64,000 nucleotides of DNA from Buchnera aphidicola (Sitobion avenae) (GCF_005082585.1 NZ_CP034855.1:186001-250000); one strand, 5' to 3'. Positions 52,192-62,820 are shown, counted from the first letter of the stretch. Translations and numbers: made by a program. The notes: generated from the sequence alone by a model not told the origin.

Positions 52192-53258
52192 TAATACACC
52201 TTTAAGGAAATAAGACTTATTAATAGTAATATTAATGATACGATCCAAAATCTCACCACAATTAAAGGTTCTGATATACCTTTAATTTCATAATGGTGAT
52301 GAATTGGAGCCATTTTAAATATTCTTTTTTTTCTTATTTTGAATGATATAATTTGTAAAATAACAGATATTGTTTCAAAAACAAAAATACCACCCATAAC
52401 AGTAAGTAGTAATTCTTGATGCAATAATATTGCTATAGTTCCTAAAGCACCACCTAGTGAAAGAGAACCCACATCTCCCATAAATACCTTGGCTGGATAG
52501 CTGTTAAACCACAAGAAACCTAATCCTGAACCAATAATTGCCATGCATAATACAGATAATTCTTCTGAATTTTTTATATAATGAACATGTAAGTGAGTAG
52601 CACTGTTTATATTTTCACTAAATAAAGATATTAATGTAAAACCACAAGTTAAAAAAATAACAGGCATAATGGCTAATCCATCTAATCCGTCTGTTAAATT
52701 AACTGAATTACTAGTGCCAACAATTACAAAATAAGAAAGAAATATGTATAAATAATGTATTTCAAAAGAATTTTTTACATAAAAAGGAATGATTAATTTA
52801 GTAGAAATGATTTCTTTGTTGCTAGTATTTATTATGTAAATGAATACTAAAGCAATGACAGACAACCAAAAATATTTCCATATTAATTTTAATCCCTGAG
52901 TGTTTTGGTATTTTATTTTTTTATAATCATCTATTAAACCTATTATGCCATATCCTATTAAAATACTTATAACATACCAAATATAAATACATGATAAATT
53001 ACAATATAATATTATAGAAAATAATATAGAAAAAATTATAAAAATTCCACCCATAGTTGGAGTATTATTTTTTGAAAAATGTGTTTTAGGTCCATTTTTT
53101 CGTATTATTTGATAATTTTGCAATTTTTTAAAAAAATATATGAAATATGGTCCAATATATAAATTAATAAAAAAAGAAGTTAATAAGCTGAATATTGCAC
53201 GATATGGAATATTAAAAATAAAATTTAAATTAAAATATTTATTTAAAAAAATTAACAT
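52191..53258 (-). CDS. mraY: Phospho-N-acetylmuramoyl-pentapeptide transferase (lipid I synthase)
   Basis: MraY moves phospho-MurNAc-pentapeptide to undecaprenyl phosphate at the membrane. It has 355 residues, against 360 in E. coli, with about ten membrane segments. Motifs are GPKTHFSKNNTPTMGGI near residue 55, GLIDDYKKIK with the catalytic Asp pair, VGTSNSVNLTDGLDGLAI near residue 183, FLWFNSYPAKVFMGDVGSLSLGGALG near residue 255, and the FKMAPIHHHYEIKG histidine loop. It overlaps the end of murF by seven bases and murD by one. Confidence 0.98.
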   Translation of the reverse strand: MLIFLNKYFNLNFIFNIPYRAIFSLLTSFFINLYIGPYFIYFFKKLQNYQIIRKNGPKTHFSKNNTPTMGGIFIIFSILFSIILYCNLSCIYIWYVISILIGYGIIGLIDDYKKIKYQNTQGLKLIWKYFWLSVIALVFIYIINTSNKEIISTKLIIPFYVKNSFEIHYLYIFLSYFVIVGTSNSVNLTDGLDGLAIMPVIFLTCGFTLISLFSENINSATHLHVHYIKNSEELSVLCMAIIGSGLGFLWFNSYPAKVFMGDVGSLSLGGALGTIAILLHQELLLTVMGGIFVFETISVILQIISFKIRKKRIFKMAPIHHHYEIKGISEPLIVVRFWIVSLILLLISLISLKVY

Positions 53259-54618
53259 TTTTTTTTGCTCTCTTTGATAAGTTTTTCTACTATTTCTTCC
53301 ATTTTTGCACTGCGAGATCCTTTGACTAGTATTGTTATTTGTTCTTGTTTTAAAAATAGTTTTTTTAAATATTCACTGAGATTCTTTTTATTAAAAAAAT
53401 GTTTTCCATTATTGCAAACTTTAGTAATTTCATTGCTTATGTTACCAACGCTAAACACTTTATTAATTTTTGATAAATTAGCAGTATTTCCTATCATTCT
53501 ATGATATAAAGCACTTTTTTCTCCTAATTCGGCCATATCTCCAGTTACTAAAATTTTATAACCTGGCATGTTTTCTAAAACTTTTATTGCTGAAATCATA
53601 GATGAAACATTAGAATTATAAGTATCATCAATTAAAATTTTATTGTTTGCTAATGTAATTAGTTCTAATCTTCTTGAAACAATAGGAGTATTTAATAGTC
53701 CTATTTTTATTATTTTTAAAGGTATTTTTACTGCAAAAGAAAGGGCTGTAGCTGCTAATGCATTAGATATGTTTTGATAGCCTAAAAATGGCAGTGAAAT
53801 ATCTATGTTTCCACATGGTGTATGTATTGTAAAAGATGTACCATATACATGAATTTTAATATCACTAGAAAAAAAATTACTATATTTTTTTTTTTGATAG
53901 AAAAATATAAAATATTATTTTTATATATATCTTTTTTCCATAGTGAAAGATGATGGCTGTCTAAATTAATAACCACTGTTCCATTTGGTTTTAAACCAGA
54001 AAATATTTCTGATTTGGCTTTAGATACTCCTAATAACGATTTAAATCCATTTAAGTGAGCACAGTGAATATTATTAATTAAGATAATTTCTGGTTGACTA
54101 ATATTGCTGGTATAAGAAATTTCACCTAATTTGTTTGCACCTAATTCAATCACAGCGTATTTATGTTTTTTTGTCAGTCGTAACAAAGTCATAGGTACAC
54201 CAATACTATTATTTAAATTGTCAATAGTAGATATTGTATTTCCATTCTGCCTAAGAATAGATGCCGTCATTTCTTTAACTGAAGTTTTTCCACAAGAACC
54301 AGTAATAGCTAATATTTTTGCATTAGTTTTTTTGCGAATCCAATTAGAAATCTGTCCTAAAGCAATAGATGTGTTGTCTACTATAATATAAGAAATATGG
54401 GATTTTATATTTTTCTGTGTAATTACAGCAGAACAGCCTTTTTTAATAGCATCTTTTACAAATATATGAGCATCAAATTTTATACCTATTAAAGCGATAA
54501 AAAGACAACCTGGAACAATTTTTTTAGTATCAATAACAATTTCATTTATAAATAAATTGTTTCCATATAGTTTTCCATTAGTAATTAAGGCGATTTTTTT
54601 CAATGATACAGAAATCAT
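53252..54618 (-). CDS. murF: UDP-MurNAc-tripeptide-D-Ala-D-Ala ligase, broken by a one-base frameshift in an A11 tract
   Basis: MurF adds D-Ala-D-Ala to UDP-MurNAc-tripeptide, completing the precursor. Residues 1 to about 244 read from 54618 and include the UDP site, P-loop ITGSCGKTSVKEMTA, LNNSIGVPMTLLRL, and NNIHCAHLNGF. This frame hits a stop at 53803. The rest, including LPFLGYQNISNALAATALS, ILIDDTYNSNVSSM, ENMPGYKILVTGDMAELG, and ILVKGSRSAKMEEIV, lies in another frame down to 53252. The switch is at 11 A residues (minus strand; 53885-53895): 12 would restore a single frame of 455 codons, against 452 residues in E. coli. No conserved segment is missing. It overlaps murE by ATGA. It is either rescued by slippage, a recent null, or a sequencing error. 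Confidence 0.9.
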
Positions 54619-56108
54619 ATTTTATTTTCCAATAAGTTTAATACTGTTTTTTTATCTGAATATTTTATATCTCTATTTTTAATTATTTGTTGTTCTTCAT
54701 GTCCTTTTCCTGCTATTAAAATTATATGATTATGTTTTGATTTAAGATATGCATAATATATTGCTTTTTTTCTATTTGGAATAATTAGTATTTTTTTCTT
54801 GTTTTTACAACCACTTAGAATATCTTGTATAATTTTTATTTCTTTTTCATTTCGCGGATTATCGTTTGTAAGAATAACTTTATCTGACATTTTTTCCGCA
54901 ATAGCCCCCATAATAGAACGTTTTTTTTGATCTCTTTCTCCTCCGCATCCAAATATACACCAAATGTATTTTCGATAATGTAAATAAATTGCATCAAGTG
55001 TTTTTTGTAATGCATCTGGTGTATGAGCATAATCAATAATAAAAGTTGGTTTTTTAATACGAAAAAATGTTTCCATTCTACCATGTACAGGTGTTATTTT
55101 TTTAGATGTGCGAATTAAATCAGACAAATTATAACCTAATTCTAAAAGACAAGCTAAAGATAATAAGAGATTGGTGACATTGAAATATCCAATTAGACAA
55201 GATGATATCTCACCCTTTCCCCAACTTGATTCGAATGTAATACGAACAGAATGATTATAATATTTAATATCTGTGGCATTGATCCATTTTGTAGAATATT
55301 TTCTCTGTTCAGAATTTTTAATCGTAACCGATATTGTATAGAAATCGAGTAATTTTTTTAACCATATTTTACCGTATTGATCATCAGCATTTAATATAAT
55401 TTTTTTAACTTTATGCGTGCTAAACAATAACCATTTTGCTGATTCATATTGTTTCATATTTATATGATAATCTAAGTGATCTTGTGTTAGATTTGAAAAT
55501 ATTGCAATATGAAAAGGAACGTCTTTTACACGATTTTGTATCAAACCATGTGAAGAAACTTCCATAGTCACTAATTTAGCTTGTTTTTCTAATGCCATAG
55601 ATAAGAATGAATGAATAAAAATAGCAGAAGAGGTCGTGTTTTTTGAAGGTTTTAAAAAGTTATAAACACCGTTTCCTAAAGTTCCCATGGTTGCAACTTT
55701 ATTGCCTAAAATTGTACTCCATTGATTAATCAATTGAATTATAGTCGTCTTTCCATTAGTACCAGTAACTCCAATTATTTTTAATTTTTTTCCTGGTTCT
55801 TTATAAAAACGGCTTGCTATCATCGATATTTTTTCGGATAGTTTAAAAAAGTATATTATAAGAATATTATTAATATATTTAAATATTCCATGAATTTCTT
55901 TTTTTTCAGTTTCATATAGAATTGTTGACACTTTTTTATAAATCGCTTCGAAAATAAAGTTGCGTCCATCTTTTTTTATTCCAGGCACAGCTATAAATAA
56001 ATCTCCTTTATTCAAATTTCTGCTATCCATATTTAAATTTAAAATATATTTGTTTGGAATATTTTTAATCCATGGTGATAGTAAATATTTTAAGGAAGTT
56101 TTGTTCAT
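54615..56108 (-). CDS. murE: UDP-MurNAc-L-Ala-D-Glu:meso-diaminopimelate ligase
   Basis: MurE adds meso-diaminopimelate to the peptidoglycan precursor. It has 497 residues, against 495 in E. coli. Motifs are the P-loop VTGTNGKTTIIQLINQW near residue 112, TTSSAIFIHSFL, EVSSHGLIQNRV, NLTQDHLDYHINM, GYFNVTNLLLSLA, VIDYAHTPDALQKTL, FGCGGERDQKKRSIMG, and the DNPRNE motif that selects meso-DAP over lysine. It starts 33 bp after ftsI and overlaps murF by ATGA. Confidence 0.97.
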   Translation of the reverse strand: MNKTSLKYLLSPWIKNIPNKYILNLNMDSRNLNKGDLFIAVPGIKKDGRNFIFEAIYKKVSTILYETEKKEIHGIFKYINNILIIYFFKLSEKISMIASRFYKEPGKKLKIIGVTGTNGKTTIIQLINQWSTILGNKVATMGTLGNGVYNFLKPSKNTTSSAIFIHSFLSMALEKQAKLVTMEVSSHGLIQNRVKDVPFHIAIFSNLTQDHLDYHINMKQYESAKWLLFSTHKVKKIILNADDQYGKIWLKKLLDFYTISVTIKNSEQRKYSTKWINATDIKYYNHSVRITFESSWGKGEISSCLIGYFNVTNLLLSLACLLELGYNLSDLIRTSKKITPVHGRMETFFRIKKPTFIIDYAHTPDALQKTLDAIYLHYRKYIWCIFGCGGERDQKKRSIMGAIAEKMSDKVILTNDNPRNEKEIKIIQDILSGCKNKKKILIIPNRKKAIYYAYLKSKHNHIILIAGKGHEEQQIIKNRDIKYSDKKTVLNLLENKI

Positions 56109-56141
56109 TCAGTTTTGTAATTTAATTTAAATAATAATATT

Positions 56142-57854
56142 TTAATTAGATAGATTATCTGGTTTTATATTCATTTCTTTTAATATTAATTGCATTACAC
56201 CGCTAAAAACTGGAGCGGAAACTGCACCTCCATAATATTGATTTCCTTTAGGATTATCGATAATAATTATCAATGAAAACCTTGGATCACTCGCTGGAGC
56301 AATTCCCGCAGTATAAGCTGTGTATTTTTTAATATAATGTCCATTAATACCGACTTTTTTTGCAGTTCCTGTTTTAATAGCAATACGATACCCTTTAACT
56401 GCAGCTTGTCTACCGCTTCCTCCTATTTTAGCAACACTTTCCATCATATTAATTACTTTTTGAACATATTTTTTTGGGAAGATTCTCTTTTCATATAATG
56501 GTTTTTTAATTTTTATAATAGAAAGTGGGCGATATATTCCATAACTTCCGATAGTAGCATATAATCTGGCTAGTTGAAGAGGGGTTACCATAAGTCCATA
56601 TCCAAAAGAGAAAGTAGCTTTATCTAAATCAGACCATCTTTTTCTTTTAGGTATCAATCCGCTTTTTTCTCCAATTAATCCTAGTTTAGTAGGTTTTCCT
56701 AATCCAAATTTTGTATAGCCGTCAAGTAATTTTAAAATTGGCATAGAAAGTGCAATTTTTGATACTCCTACATTGCTTGATTTTTGTAATATACCAGTGA
56801 TAGAAAGTTGTTCATGATAAGAAACATCTTTTATTCGATGACTTTTAATGAAAAAAGGTTTTGTATTTATTATAGAATTTTCTTGAATTGTGCCAAGTTC
56901 TAATCCTTCTAAAATCACTATTGGTTTTACTGTTGAACCAGGCTCAAACATATCTGTAATTGCTCTATTACGAATATTTTTTTTTATTGTATTTTTCATA
57001 TTATTAGGATTATATGAAGGACTATTTGCCATAGATAAAACTTCTCCAGTTTTGATATCAATCAAAACTGCAGTGCCACAATCAGCTTTATTTTTTTCTA
57101 CTGCATCGTGTAATTTATCATATATAATATTTTGTAATTTTGTATCAATACTGAGTGTTAAATTATTGGATGGACTTTTATTAACTAAAGATATATTTTC
57201 AACAACATGTCCTTTATTATCTTTTCTTATTTTTCTTTTTCCTGGTTTTCCTGTCAACAGTGAATTAAAACTTTTTTCTATTCCTTCAATTCCGATTCCA
57301 TCTATGTTAGTTATACCTATAAGTTGAGCTGCGATTTTTCCAAAAGGATAATATCTTTTTGGTTCTTCTAATAAAAAAACACCAGATAAATGTAATTGTT
57401 TAATATAATCTGAAATCTCAGGATTTATTTGACGAGCTAAATAAATAAATTTTGATTTTTTATAAGAATTTATATGTGAAATTACATCTTGTAAAGGAAT
57501 AGATAGAATTTCTGATAAAGCTTTCCATCGTTTATCATTTTTAATATTTTTGATATCAAGAATTGCAGATGGATCTGCACATATCGCATTAACTGATACA
57601 GTGACTGCTAGAGGGTATCCTCTTCGATCATTAATAATTCCTCTTGTCGCAAGTAAAGATTGTGTTCTTAATGTTCTACGATCTCCTTCTATTATAAGTG
57701 GATTCGGATTAATTATTTGTAAAAAAATTATGCGCGAAGTTAAAATAAGTAAAGATAAAAAAATAAAACTATATAATATAAAAAAACGCCAATTTATATA
57801 ATCTATTTTTTTTATTTTTTCTTTAAAAAAATTAATTTTTTCTTTTTTATACAT
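56142..57854 (-). CDS. ftsI: Septal peptidoglycan transpeptidase FtsI (PBP3)
   Basis: FtsI cross-links septal peptidoglycan. It has 570 residues, against 588 in E. coli. A short cytoplasmic segment and one membrane anchor ([23 protein letters not shown], near 24-46) lead to the class B pedestal domain ([27 protein letters not shown]), then the transpeptidase domain with the active Ser in [11 protein letters not shown] (near residue 300), SSN in [11 protein letters not shown], and KTGTAKK near residue 485. The only transpeptidase in the window, since mrcB is decayed. It sits between ftsL and murE as in E. coli. Confidence 0.97.
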   Translation of the reverse strand: MYKKEKINFFKEKIKKIDYINWRFFILYSFIFLSLLILTSRIIFLQIINPNPLIIEGDRRTLRTQSLLATRGIINDRRGYPLAVTVSVNAICADPSAILDIKNIKNDKRWKALSEILSIPLQDVISHINSYKKSKFIYLARQINPEISDYIKQLHLSGVFLLEEPKRYYPFGKIAAQLIGITNIDGIGIEGIEKSFNSLLTGKPGKRKIRKDNKGHVVENISLVNKSPSNNLTLSIDTKLQNIIYDKLHDAVEKNKADCGTAVLIDIKTGEVLSMANSPSYNPNNMKNTIKKNIRNRAITDMFEPGSTVKPIVILEGLELGTIQENSIINTKPFFIKSHRIKDVSYHEQLSITGILQKSSNVGVSKIALSMPILKLLDGYTKFGLGKPTKLGLIGEKSGLIPKRKRWSDLDKATFSFGYGLMVTPLQLARLYATIGSYGIYRPLSIIKIKKPLYEKRIFPKKYVQKVINMMESVAKIGGSGRQAAVKGYRIAIKTGTAKKVGINGHYIKKYTAYTAGIAPASDPRFSLIIIIDNPKGNQYYGGAVSAPVFSGVMQLILKEMNIKPDNLSN

Positions 57855-57900
57855 TTTCTAAATAATATCCATCAATTTACATTTTTTTATCAAATAAAAA

Positions 57901-58160
57901 TTATTTTTTTTGAACTGTAGAGTGAATAGATAAAGAATTTTTTTCAATTATTAAATTTCTCCATTCTTCATTTTTCTCTTTTTTTTTAGAATGAGATTTT
58001 CTTCTTGAGAAATTAATAATCGGGTATTGTAAACTGTAATAATAACAAAACTAGCAGATAATATAATAGCTATTAATAGCATTAAGTGTATTTTCCCATG
58101 GGAAAGTAAATCTTTTTTAATTATTTTTGGTAAATCATAACGTTGAATTTTCATATTCAT
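57901..58160 (-). CDS. ftsL: Cell division protein FtsL, frameshifted at an A9 tract and C-terminally shortened
   Basis: FtsL is a bitopic divisome protein that, with FtsB and FtsQ, activates FtsW-FtsI. The frame from 58160 gives 69 residues: [49 protein letters not shown], with one membrane segment and the conserved NTRLL, then stops at 57951. With one more A in the A9 run (57979-57987), the frame continues as [26 protein letters not shown] to a stop at 57901, which matches the E. coli [21 protein letters not shown] segment. Even then the last 25 or so residues of E. coli FtsL are lacking. It overlaps rsmH by ATGA. FtsQ is missing from the cluster. Confidence 0.8.
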
Positions 58161-59095
58161 TCTTTCATTTCTGCTGTACGAAGTATAGAACTTCGAGCTC
58201 TGGGATTATTACTTATTTCATTTTTAGTGGGTAATATACGATTAATAATTTTTAATTTGCATATTTTTAAATTGTTTAATTGTTTTTCTGTAATAGGCAT
58301 ACCATATGGAACTATTGCTTTTTTACTATTTTTTATCATAAATTTCTTTACTATTCTATCTTCTAAAGAATGAAAACTAAGAATTGATATCCGTCCTCCT
58401 GGTTTTAATATTTTCAGTGTACTTTCTAAAGCGGCTTCAATTTCTTTCAATTCTTGATTAATATAAATTCTAATTGCTTGAAAACTTCTTCTTGCTGGAT
58501 GTTTAAACTTGTTTTTTATCGGTATTGCTTTTTTTATAATACTTGCTAATTCTAGAGTGCTTGTTATTTTTTTTATTTTACTTGTTTTTTTTATTGCATA
58601 AGCTATTTTTTTTGAAAAACGTTCTTCTCCAAAATTTTTTAAAACAAAAGAAATTTCATCAACATGACTTTTAAACAGCCATTCTGAAGCAGAAATGCCG
58701 GATTCAGGATTCATTCGCATATCTAAAGGACCATCTTTTTTAAATGAAAAACCTCTTTTACAGTCGTCAATTTGTAATGAAGACACTCCTAAATCAAATA
58801 TAATTCCATTAACTTTTCCTGCAATTTTTTCGTTTTTTGCATAATCTAGTAATTTTGAAAAATTCTTGTGAACTATATGAAAACGCATGTCTTGAATATT
58901 TTTTCCAATAGAAAAAGCTATTGGATCTCTATCAATAGAATATAATCTTCCATCTTTTCCTAATTTTTTTAAAATTTCATATGAATGTCCACCAGATCCA
59001 AATGTGCTGTCAATATAAATACCATTTTCTTGAATCTTTAAAGAACGAATTAGTTCTTCTTTCATTACTGGAATATGCTTAATTATATGATTCAT
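58157..59095 (-). CDS. rsmH: 16S rRNA (cytosine-1402-N4)-methyltransferase RsmH
   Basis: RsmH (MraW) methylates N4 of C1402 in 16S rRNA. The ATG at 59095 ([16 protein letters not shown]) gives 312 residues, against 313 in E. coli; the frame upstream lacks homology. Motifs are [17 protein letters not shown] (SAM site near residue 35), [69 protein letters not shown], and [18 protein letters not shown]. It is the first gene of the dcw cluster here; mraZ, which precedes it in E. coli, is missing. Confidence 0.97.
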   Translation of the reverse strand: MNHIIKHIPVMKEELIRSLKIQENGIYIDSTFGSGGHSYEILKKLGKDGRLYSIDRDPIAFSIGKNIQDMRFHIVHKNFSKLLDYAKNEKIAGKVNGIIFDLGVSSLQIDDCKRGFSFKKDGPLDMRMNPESGISASEWLFKSHVDEISFVLKNFGEERFSKKIAYAIKKTSKIKKITSTLELASIIKKAIPIKNKFKHPARRSFQAIRIYINQELKEIEAALESTLKILKPGGRISILSFHSLEDRIVKKFMIKNSKKAIVPYGMPITEKQLNNLKICKLKIINRILPTKNEISNNPRARSSILRTAEMKE

Positions 59096-59130
59096 TCTGA
59101 AATGTATATGATGTAAAGTAAAAATATTAT

Positions 59131-59164
59131 AATACATAGTCGTTTTTTTAAACGACTATGTATT
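59131..59164 (-). terminator. Terminator after ilvIH
   Basis: AATACATAGTCGTTT (59131-59145) and AAACGACTATGTATT (59150-59164) form a perfect 15-bp stem. On the minus strand it follows ilvH and precedes rsmH, with a short T-rich stretch after it. Confidence 0.7.
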
Positions 59165-59317
59165 ATATGTATATTTAGAATACTTACTATTCAAATAGTA
59201 TGTTATAAAATTTAAAAAATTTTTTTAATATTTTTATCAAAACATTTAAAAAATTTATAAATAAATTAAAAATTTTTAGTAGAAAAATGAGTACGTATTA
59301 TTTTTATTTTTAATCAT

Positions 59318-59794
59318 TTATCCTCGAGAAATACCAACAATTCCAGAACGAGTTACTTCAATAACTTCTGATATATTTCGTATGATTTTAAGAAAAGAAT
59401 CAATTTTTTTTGTAGTACCAGACAATTGTAATATATATGTTGCAGATGTTATATCTACAATTTGTCCTCGAAATACTTCGATAATATGTTTTATATAATC
59501 TCGTCTATAATCGTTTATCTGAACTTTTAGTAATATAATTTCACGTTCGACATGAGAAGACTGTCCAATTTGTACAACTCTTAATACATCTATCAATTTA
59601 TGAAGTTGTTTTTCAATTTGTTCAATGGCTTTTTCATCGCCTACTGTTTGTATAGTCATTTTTGATAAAGTAGGGTCTTCAGTAGGTGCTAATGTAATAG
59701 TTTCTATATTGTATCCTCTTTGCGAAAAGAGTCCTATTACTCGTGATAATGCACCTGATTCATTTTCTAATAGAATAGATAGAATTCTTCGCAT
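59318..59794 (-). CDS. ilvH: Acetolactate synthase III regulatory subunit
   Basis: IlvH is the regulatory subunit that activates IlvI and carries valine feedback in E. coli. It has 158 residues, against 163. The ACT domain (1-80) reads [41 protein letters not shown], where Gly and Asn residues known to line the valine site in E. coli are kept. The second domain (80-158) ends [10 protein letters not shown]. It starts 3 bp after ilvI, so the two are co-translated. Confidence 0.97.
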   Translation of the reverse strand: MRRILSILLENESGALSRVIGLFSQRGYNIETITLAPTEDPTLSKMTIQTVGDEKAIEQIEKQLHKLIDVLRVVQIGQSSHVEREIILLKVQINDYRRDYIKHIIEVFRGQIVDITSATYILQLSGTTKKIDSFLKIIRNISEVIEVTRSGIVGISRG

Positions 59795-59797
59795 ATT

Positions 59798-61513
59798 TTA
59801 GGAGACCTCTTTTTTCCTTAACAACATTTCATTCATACCGCCGCCTTGAATCTGCATGGGATAAACGTGCTCAGAATTATCTATTTGAACGTCTACAAAT
59901 ACTAAATGACCATGAGATAATTTATTTAATGCTAATGTTAACTTTTCTTCTAATTCTATAGGTTTAGTAATTTTAAGACCAAAGTGTCCATAAGATTCTG
60001 ATAATTTTACAAAATTTGGAAGTGAGTCCATATAAGAATGAGAATGCCTTCCTGAATAAATCATATCTTGCCATTGTTTAACCATTCCTAAAGAAGAATT
60101 GTTAAGATTTAATATTAATATTGCTAAATTATATTGTTTCGCTGTAGATAATTCTTGAATATTCATTTGAATACTACCGTCTCCAGTGATACAGATGACA
60201 GTTTCTTTTGGCAAAGCTAGTTTTACACCCAATGCTGCAGGAAGTCCAAATCCCATAGTTCCTAGACCACCTGAATTAATCCAATGTCTAGGCTTGTTAA
60301 ATGGATAATACAATGCAGTAAACATTTGATGTTGTCCAACATCTGAAGTAATATAAGCTGTACCTTTTGTTAGTTTAAAAAGAGTTTCAATAACTTTTTG
60401 AGGCTTAATCTCATTACCTGTTTGATCATATTTGAGACTATTAACTTTTTTCCATTTTTTAATAGTATCCCACCAATTTTTTAATAGCGGAATTTTTTTT
60501 TCTTTCTTTAATAATTCCAACATTTTTCGAAGTACATGTTTCGCATCTCCAACAATAGGTATATTAGCAGACACAGTTTTAGAAATAGAAGTAGGATCAA
60601 TATCAATATGTAAAACAACAGCGTTTGGACAGTATTTTTTTAAATTATTTGTTGTTCGATCATCAAATCTAACCCCTATAGCAAAAATAACATCGGCATG
60701 ATGCATAGTCATATTAGCTTCATAAGTTCCATGCATTCCCAACATAGAAATATTTTGAGCATGATTTCCCGGAAAAGCTCCTAGTCCCATCAAAGAAGTA
60801 GTAACAGGACAGTTTGTCTTCTCTGCAAAAACACGTAGTTCGTCACTACCATCAGAACTAATAATTCCACCACCTGCATAAATTACAGGTTTTTGAGCTT
60901 TTAATAATGTGCAAAGTGCTTTTTTAATTTGTCCTATATGACCTTTTGTGGTTGGATTATACGATCGTATATGAACTTTTTCTGGCCATTCATAATAAAA
61001 TTTATTTTCTTTTTTTAAGATGTCTTTAGGCAAATCAATTACCACAGGTCCTGGACGTCCACTTGATGCTAACCAAAAAGCTTTTTTAAAAACCATAGGT
61101 ATATCTTCAGTTTTTTTAACTAAAAAACTATGTTTTACTACCGGACGAGAAATGCCAATCATGTCACATTCTTGGAAAGCATCATAACCAATTAATGAAG
61201 AAGCAACTTGACCAGATATGACAACCATAGGAATAGAATCCATATATGCTGTAGCAATACCAGTAATAGCATTTGTTGCACCTGGTCCAGAAGTAACTAA
61301 TACAACTCCTGTTTTTCCAGTAGCACGAGAATAACCATCAGCCATATGAGTTGCAGCTTGTTCATGTCTTACTAAAATATGTTCAATGCCACCAACAGTT
61401 TTTAGAGCATCATAAATATCTAGTACAGCACCACCAGGATAACCAAATATATGCTGTATTCCTTGATCAATTAATGATCGAACAACCATTTCGGCTCCTG
61501 ATAATATTTCCAT
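59798..61513 (-). CDS. ilvI: Acetolactate synthase III catalytic subunit
   Basis: IlvI condenses pyruvate to acetolactate, or with ketobutyrate to acetohydroxybutyrate, using thiamine diphosphate and FAD; this begins valine, leucine and isoleucine synthesis. It has 571 residues, against 574 in E. coli. Motifs are [33 protein letters not shown] with [15 protein letters not shown] (catalytic Glu), [41 protein letters not shown], and the thiamine-diphosphate site [10 protein letters not shown]...[12 protein letters not shown] near residue 440. It has a strong GGAGG before its ATG, partly inside a possible stem (see 61520-61579). Confidence 0.98.
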   Translation of the reverse strand: MEILSGAEMVVRSLIDQGIQHIFGYPGGAVLDIYDALKTVGGIEHILVRHEQAATHMADGYSRATGKTGVVLVTSGPGATNAITGIATAYMDSIPMVVISGQVASSLIGYDAFQECDMIGISRPVVKHSFLVKKTEDIPMVFKKAFWLASSGRPGPVVIDLPKDILKKENKFYYEWPEKVHIRSYNPTTKGHIGQIKKALCTLLKAQKPVIYAGGGIISSDGSDELRVFAEKTNCPVTTSLMGLGAFPGNHAQNISMLGMHGTYEANMTMHHADVIFAIGVRFDDRTTNNLKKYCPNAVVLHIDIDPTSISKTVSANIPIVGDAKHVLRKMLELLKKEKKIPLLKNWWDTIKKWKKVNSLKYDQTGNEIKPQKVIETLFKLTKGTAYITSDVGQHQMFTALYYPFNKPRHWINSGGLGTMGFGLPAALGVKLALPKETVICITGDGSIQMNIQELSTAKQYNLAILILNLNNSSLGMVKQWQDMIYSGRHSHSYMDSLPNFVKLSESYGHFGLKITKPIELEEKLTLALNKLSHGHLVFVDVQIDNSEHVYPMQIQGGGMNEMLLRKKEVS

Positions 61514-61519
61514 TTTTTT

Positions 61520-61579
61520 CCTCCAGGATAATAATTTATTAGGTTTATTCCCTAGCTCTCTATCTATCAGTTTATCCTG
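61520..61579 (-). promoter_or_regulatory. Structured ilvI 5' leader next to its ribosome binding site
   Basis: On the minus strand CAGGATAA (61579-61572) is the exact complement of TTATCCTG (61531-61524), whose last base is the first G of the ilvI GGAGG (61524-61520). The intervening 40 nt contain a further short hairpin. Folding would place a stem against the ribosome binding site and might modulate ilvI translation. Eight pairs only; regulation is inferred. Confidence 0.35.
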
Positions 61580-61673
61580 TAGTTCATCTAGATAAAATTA
61601 GCGCTATTTATTATAAAATTTTAAAAAATATCTTGTGTCCAAGATTTATATTTTTCATATGATTGTTCTGTGT

Positions 61674-61748
61674 TTAACAGTCAATGACTTCAACGGCGTT
61701 TGATTCTGAATTAGTCTTTAGTGTAAGAGGAGTAATATTAATTTTCAT
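61674..61748 (-). CDS. Possible small ORF (24 codons) in the ilvI leader
   Basis: ATG at 61748 to TAA at 61676-61674 encodes MKINITPLTLKTNSESNAVE followed by VIDC. The stretch 61690-61740 is richer in G and C than its surroundings, which stands out in this genome. It lies 160 bp before ilvI and downstream of the apbE remnant. It is not rich in Ile, Val or Leu, so it does not look like a classical attenuation peptide, and no good Shine-Dalgarno precedes it. It may be chance or a relic of a lost gene. Confidence 0.2.
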   Translation of the reverse strand: MKINITPLTLKTNSESNAVEVIDC

Positions 61749-61899
61749 TATTACAAATATATCAGAGATTATCAATTAATAGAAAGTATTAAGTTTACTT
61801 TATTATAATTTAGTTTTTACATTACTAAATTAGTATAATTTTATTCTTTAGCTAAAAATATTTTAAATTCAGGGGGGGAATCTATGTTTAAAAAATCTT

Positions 61900-62820
61900 T
61901 TTGCTTGTGTAAAAAGAAAAATTTCTAATTTTTTTTTTAATGCTAATTTTTAGCTTTTTTAAAACTTGATATTAACAACTCTGTATTCCAGATATTTGCT
62001 TCTAATGCTATTGATGTAATGACGCTGACTTATACTAAGTTATAAATTATAGGTTTCTTATTATAAGGATCTCAATTAAATGTGAAATATATTTTTTTTG
62101 AAGTAATAATTTCGATAAGTGCCTGTTGTACTAATTGAATTATTTTTTAAACATACGAGTAAAAGTGTCAATTTTTTCTTATTAATTAGTTTTTGAATTA
62201 CAATAATTTTATAATTTTGTTTACGTTATTTTTTTATTAATACATATTGTATATGATCTACAGTAAAAACGTTTACCAAAACTAGAAAGATTAATTTCTA
62301 TTCTATTTAAATCTTTTTCTATAAATATTCTAAAATAATTTTTAGCAAGTTTTATGTTTTGGTCTCCAGAAAGATGTGTTTTTCTTATTTTTTTTATAAG
62401 GATAACTAGTTGATTTTTTTAGCACCTAATCCCCATATATGAATTAATAGGCTAATTATAATATCTAATTTTTCATTAATTTTTATTAACATTTAGAACT
62501 TTTACAGTAATATTAAAAAAATTTTTATTGATGAGTTGTGGTTGATTTTTTCATTTTTATTAAATTGAGGTGCTATAGAATTTTTTCTTCAAGCATGAAA
62601 TCATTTTTTCATCTTGATCTAAATATGTTTATATTAATTTTTTTATGTATATTTTTTCTAAATCAGGAATTTTAACATACCAATTATGTCCCTATAGTTT
62701 TTCTATAAAATATTGTAATATTTTTTTCTTTATTTTAAAGGTTTATTATAAAAATTAATTTTTATCAATATAATGCAAAAAGACTATAAATTAAATAAGA
62801 AAATAAAATTATATGTATTT
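61900..62820 (-). pseudogene. apbE: Decayed apbE (FAD:protein FMN transferase)
   Basis: No ORF survives, but broken frames on the minus strand match ApbE in order. GHNWYVKIPDLEK...DQDEKMISCLKKK (about 62690-62600) resembles the TMGTFWRASIPGID and DADDQLLSTYKK segments. LIHIWGLGAKK (about 62456-62420) resembles LVNLWGFGPEQ. KDLNRIEINLSSFGKRF (about 62321-62271) resembles KDLPDLYVDLSTVGEGY. NLV*VSVITSIALEANIWNTE (62043-61981) resembles NLVSVTVIAPTALEADAWDTG. Spacing between the matches agrees with the E. coli protein. ApbE attaches FMN to periplasmic subunits of flavoproteins such as RnfG. Multiple stops and frame changes show long-standing loss. Ends are approximate. Confidence 0.75.
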
